15,317 bases of DNA from Ramlibacter sp. (GTDB lineage: Bacteria; Pseudomonadota; Gammaproteobacteria; Burkholderiales; Burkholderiaceae), in NCBI GenBank assembly GCA_014376915.1, contig JACMQP010000452.1, positions 1 through 15,317 on the forward strand, given 5' to 3'. Shown here piece by piece: positions 13,487 to 15,317 of the stretch (within the stretch, counting starts at the first letter, position 1; each line of letters opens with the position of its first letter). Made by a program: the position numbers and the translations under genes. The notes beneath the pieces were generated by a model. It had not been told where the DNA came from and ran no database searches. It saw only the letters and a program-made list of their open reading frames with translations.

Positions 13487-13492
13487 ATCATA
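13487..13492 (-). promoter_or_regulatory. Candidate -10 element of the tRNA-Leu gene
   Basis: TATGAT on the minus strand lies 9 bp before the mature tRNA 5' end, so transcription could begin almost at the tRNA itself. No good -35 hexamer is seen at 16-18 bp upstream, where the sequence is GC-rich. Confidence 0.4.
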
Positions 13493-13523
13493 GCCGCGCG
13501 TGCGCAAGCCGCCCGGGGCAGAA

Positions 13524-13529
13524 TACACT
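13524..13529 (+). promoter_or_regulatory. Weak candidate -10 element before the DUF6806-like gene
   Basis: TACACT at 13524-13529 matches the -10 consensus at four positions and would give a leader of about 50 bases. It sits in a small inverted repeat, ACAC-TCG-GTGT. The -35 region (TGCGCA) is poor, so this is only a suggestion. Confidence 0.25.
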
Positions 13530-13587
13530 CGGTGTGTCCCTGCTCTCGGTAGAGCTTGAAACCAGAATCCGGCGCCCGGAGAAGAAC

Positions 13588-14220
13588 ATGTCACGCTACA
13601 ACGCCCCCTTTGAAATCCATGTCCACGGCGAGGTGCCGCTACGCGCCGACGTCACGTTCGCCCAGCTGCAGGACGCACTCAAGCCCTTGTGGAAATACGC
13701 TGGCGCCAAGTCGCTGGCCGATGGCGCGGAGAGCGCCTACGAAGAAGAGCCCGGCATCAAGTTCGACGCGCCCGAGCACCTGCTGCGGATCTGCTGGACG
13801 GTCGCCGGCGACGAGGACTTCCGCCAGTCGCTCGACGAGATGTGCATGAGCCTCAACGAGCTGGCCGAGCAGGGCGCCGCGATCGAGATCACCTACTACG
13901 ACGCCGAGTTCGACGAAGAGGAGGAGCGTGACGATGCCGAGTCGCGCGACGACTTCGTGATGCTGTTCGTCGGCCCGACGCCGGCCGCGATCATGCAGGT
14001 GCAGCGCGACCTGCTGGTGCAGGACATGATCAACCTGATGGAGCGCCACTTCGACGGCGCCGAACTGGGTGGCGTGGTGGCCGAGATCGACAAGCTCTTC
14101 AGCCTGCGCTTCGACGCGCTGGTGAATTCGCTTGAGATCGGCAAGCCGCCGCGCGGCACCGGCGGCTCGGGCAGCTCCGGTCACGGCAGCGGCGGCCGCC
14201 GCCCACGCCACCTGCACTAG
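13588..14220 (+). CDS. Conserved acidic protein, probably DUF6806 family
   Basis: Predicted 210-residue cytoplasmic protein of unknown function. It strongly resembles a conserved hypothetical protein common in Comamonadaceae, which I believe is classed as DUF6806; the family name is from memory. It opens MSRYNAPFEIHVHGEVPLR, has a very acidic middle (YYDAEFDEEEERDDAESRDD, about residues 108-127), then a well-ordered segment FVMLFVGPTPAAIMQVQRD, and ends in a Gly/Ser/Arg/His-rich tail (about 190-210) that is probably disordered. There are no membrane segments, cysteine clusters or catalytic motifs that I can name. The ATG at 13588 has GGAG seven bases upstream; the frame is open further left but runs through the tRNA. 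The stop is 7 bp before the likely GTG of the MFS gene, so the two may be cotranscribed. Confidence 0.85.
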   Translation: MSRYNAPFEIHVHGEVPLRADVTFAQLQDALKPLWKYAGAKSLADGAESAYEEEPGIKFDAPEHLLRICWTVAGDEDFRQSLDEMCMSLNELAEQGAAIEITYYDAEFDEEEERDDAESRDDFVMLFVGPTPAAIMQVQRDLLVQDMINLMERHFDGAELGGVVAEIDKLFSLRFDALVNSLEIGKPPRGTGGSGSSGHGSGGRRPRHLH

Positions 14221-14227
14221 GCCCCTG

Positions 14228-15317
14228 GTGGCGCTGTTCCCGCAGGAGGCGCTGAACCCGGGCGTGCGCAAGCGCGAGGTATTCGGCTGGGCGATGTACG
14301 ACTTCGCCAACTCGGGCTACACCACCGTCGTCATCACCGCGGTGTTCGCCGCCTATTTCGTCGGCGGCATCGCGCGACAGGCGCCCTGGGCCGCCTTCGC
14401 CTGGACCGCGGCGCTGAGCATCTCCTACGCCATCGTCATGCTCACCATGCCCAGCCTGGGCGCCTATGCCGATCTGCGTGGGGCCAAGAAGAAGCTGCTC
14501 GTGCTCACCACGCTGGCCTGTGTCGTCAGCACCGCCGCCTTAGCGCTGGCGGGACCGGGCAGCGTGGCGCTGGCGATGCTGCTGATCATCGTCTCCAACA
14601 CTTTCTACTCGTATGGCGAGTCGCTGACGGCTGCCTTCCTGCCCGAACTCGCGCGCCCCGAGTCACTCGGCAAGGTCAGCGGCTGGGGCTGGGGCTTCGG
14701 CTACTTCGGCGGCATGCTGGCGCTGGGCATCTGCCTGGGCTATGTGCTCTGGGCCCAGGGCCGCGGAATCAAGGCCGAGCAGTTCGTCCCGGTGACCATG
14801 CTGGTGACCGCCGTCATCTACGGCCTGGCATCGCTCGTCACCTTCTGGCTGCTGGGCGAGCGAGCGCAGCCCAACCCGGCTGCATTGCGCCAGGGTGGGC
14901 TGAAGGCTTCGCTGCAGCAGCTGCGGCGCACCTTCGCCCAGGCGCGCAGCTACCGGGACTTCATGTGGCTGCTGGCCTGCGCGGTGTTCTACCAGGGCGG
15001 CGTCGCCGTTGCGATCACACTGGCCGCGATCTACGCGGAGCAGGTGATCGGCTTCCAGCCGCAGGAAACCATGGTGCTGATCTTCGTGCTGAACCTGGCC
15101 GCCGCCGCCGGCGCTTTCGGCTGGGGCTACTTCCAGGACCACGTCGGCCACAAGCTGGCGCTGGGCATCACGCTGGTCGGCTGGATCGCAACCTGCGTCA
15201 TCGCTGCCATCACCACCACCAAGGGCGGCTTCTGGTACGCGGCCGCCATCGCCGGCCTGTGCATGGGATCGAGCCAGTCGGCGGGCCGTGCCATGGTTGG
15301 CCTGTTCGCGCCGAAAA
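14228..15317 (+). CDS. UMF1-type MFS transporter (3' end outside window)
   Basis: The frame is open from a GTG at 14228 to the right edge (363 codons). The translation shows KREVFGWAMYDFANSGYTTV near the N-terminus, the hallmark of the UMF1/Atg22-like branch of the major facilitator superfamily. At least eight hydrophobic segments follow, with the family-typical loop GAYADLRGAKKK after the first pair and a charged central loop (around bases 14850-14960) before the second half. It is an inner-membrane permease; substrates of bacterial UMF1 proteins are largely unknown. The start is uncertain: GTG 14228 gives VALFPQEALNPG before the conserved part, GTG 14264 begins right at it and has AGGAGG 14 bp upstream. 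I prefer 14228 because the extra residues resemble relatives. It follows the DUF6806-like gene by 7 bp. Confidence 0.85.
   Translation, partial: MALFPQEALNPGVRKREVFGWAMYDFANSGYTTVVITAVFAAYFVGGIARQAPWAAFAWTAALSISYAIVMLTMPSLGAYADLRGAKKKLLVLTTLACVVSTAALALAGPGSVALAMLLIIVSNTFYSYGESLTAAFLPELARPESLGKVSGWGWGFGYFGGMLALGICLGYVLWAQGRGIKAEQFVPVTMLVTAVIYGLASLVTFWLLGERAQPNPAALRQGGLKASLQQLRRTFAQARSYRDFMWLLACAVFYQGGVAVAITLAAIYAEQVIGFQPQETMVLIFVLNLAAAAGAFGWGYFQDHVGHKLALGITLVGWIATCVIAAITTTKGGFWYAAAIAGLCMGSSQSAGRAMVGLFAPK

Noticed and set aside
14663..15151. Minus-strand open frame opposite the MFS gene
   Set aside because: His/Gln/Ala-rich antisense of transmembrane segments; the plus-strand UMF1 motif is unambiguous.
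1..15317. CRISPR array, insertion sequence, integrase or phage genes
   Set aside because: No regularly spaced repeats, transposase-like proteins or terminal inverted repeats were found on either strand.

Overview
The window is GC-rich, densely packed bacterial DNA with a proteobacterial gene style: overlapping stop/start codons, purine-rich ribosome binding sites, Tat signal peptides, and periplasmic molybdenum hydroxylase and cytochrome c genes. The right end (tRNA-Leu, a small acidic conserved protein and a UMF1-type MFS transporter) looks like Burkholderiales core genome, most likely Comamonadaceae (Ramlibacter/Variovorax-like). The taxon is inferred from protein resemblance, not from a marker gene.

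Layout: (1) 1-1319, plus strand, the end of a probably exported alpha/beta-hydrolase-like protein whose start lies outside the window. (2) 4098-1343, minus strand, a two-gene operon for a small [2Fe-2S] subunit and a Tat-exported molybdopterin subunit of the isoquinoline/aldehyde oxidoreductase type. (3) 4243-6358, plus strand, diverging from (2): a Pht5 (4,5-dihydroxyphthalate decarboxylase)-like protein, a class II aldolase/adducin-family protein and a small secreted cytochrome c, joined by overlapping stop/start codons. (4) 12163-6377, minus strand: a bicupin, an EutA-like reactivase, a prolyl-iminopeptidase-like hydrolase and a Tat-exported thiamine-diphosphate enzyme, with junctions of -4, +21 and -26 bp. 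(5) 12319-13371, plus strand, diverging from (4): a lone periplasmic solute-binding protein. (6) 13385-13477, minus strand, tRNA-Leu(UAA), followed on the plus strand by the conserved small protein and the truncated MFS gene.

From 1 to about 13371 the region reads as one accessory catabolic locus. A solute-binding protein could capture a small organic acid. The Mo/[2Fe-2S] enzyme, with the cytochrome c as a plausible electron acceptor, could hydroxylate or oxidise a substrate in the periplasm. The two decarboxylase/aldolase-type enzymes, the bicupin (dioxygenase-like) and the hydrolase could process products inside the cell. The Tat-exported ThDP enzyme would add an unusual periplasmic 2-oxoacid or carboligation step. 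The substrate cannot be read from the sequence; an aromatic or N-heteroaromatic carboxylate is the best guess. There is no transcription regulator, permease, integrase or transposase in the window. The most unusual points are an EutA reactivase with no ethanolamine ammonia-lyase genes in view, and a ThDP enzyme with a Tat signal.
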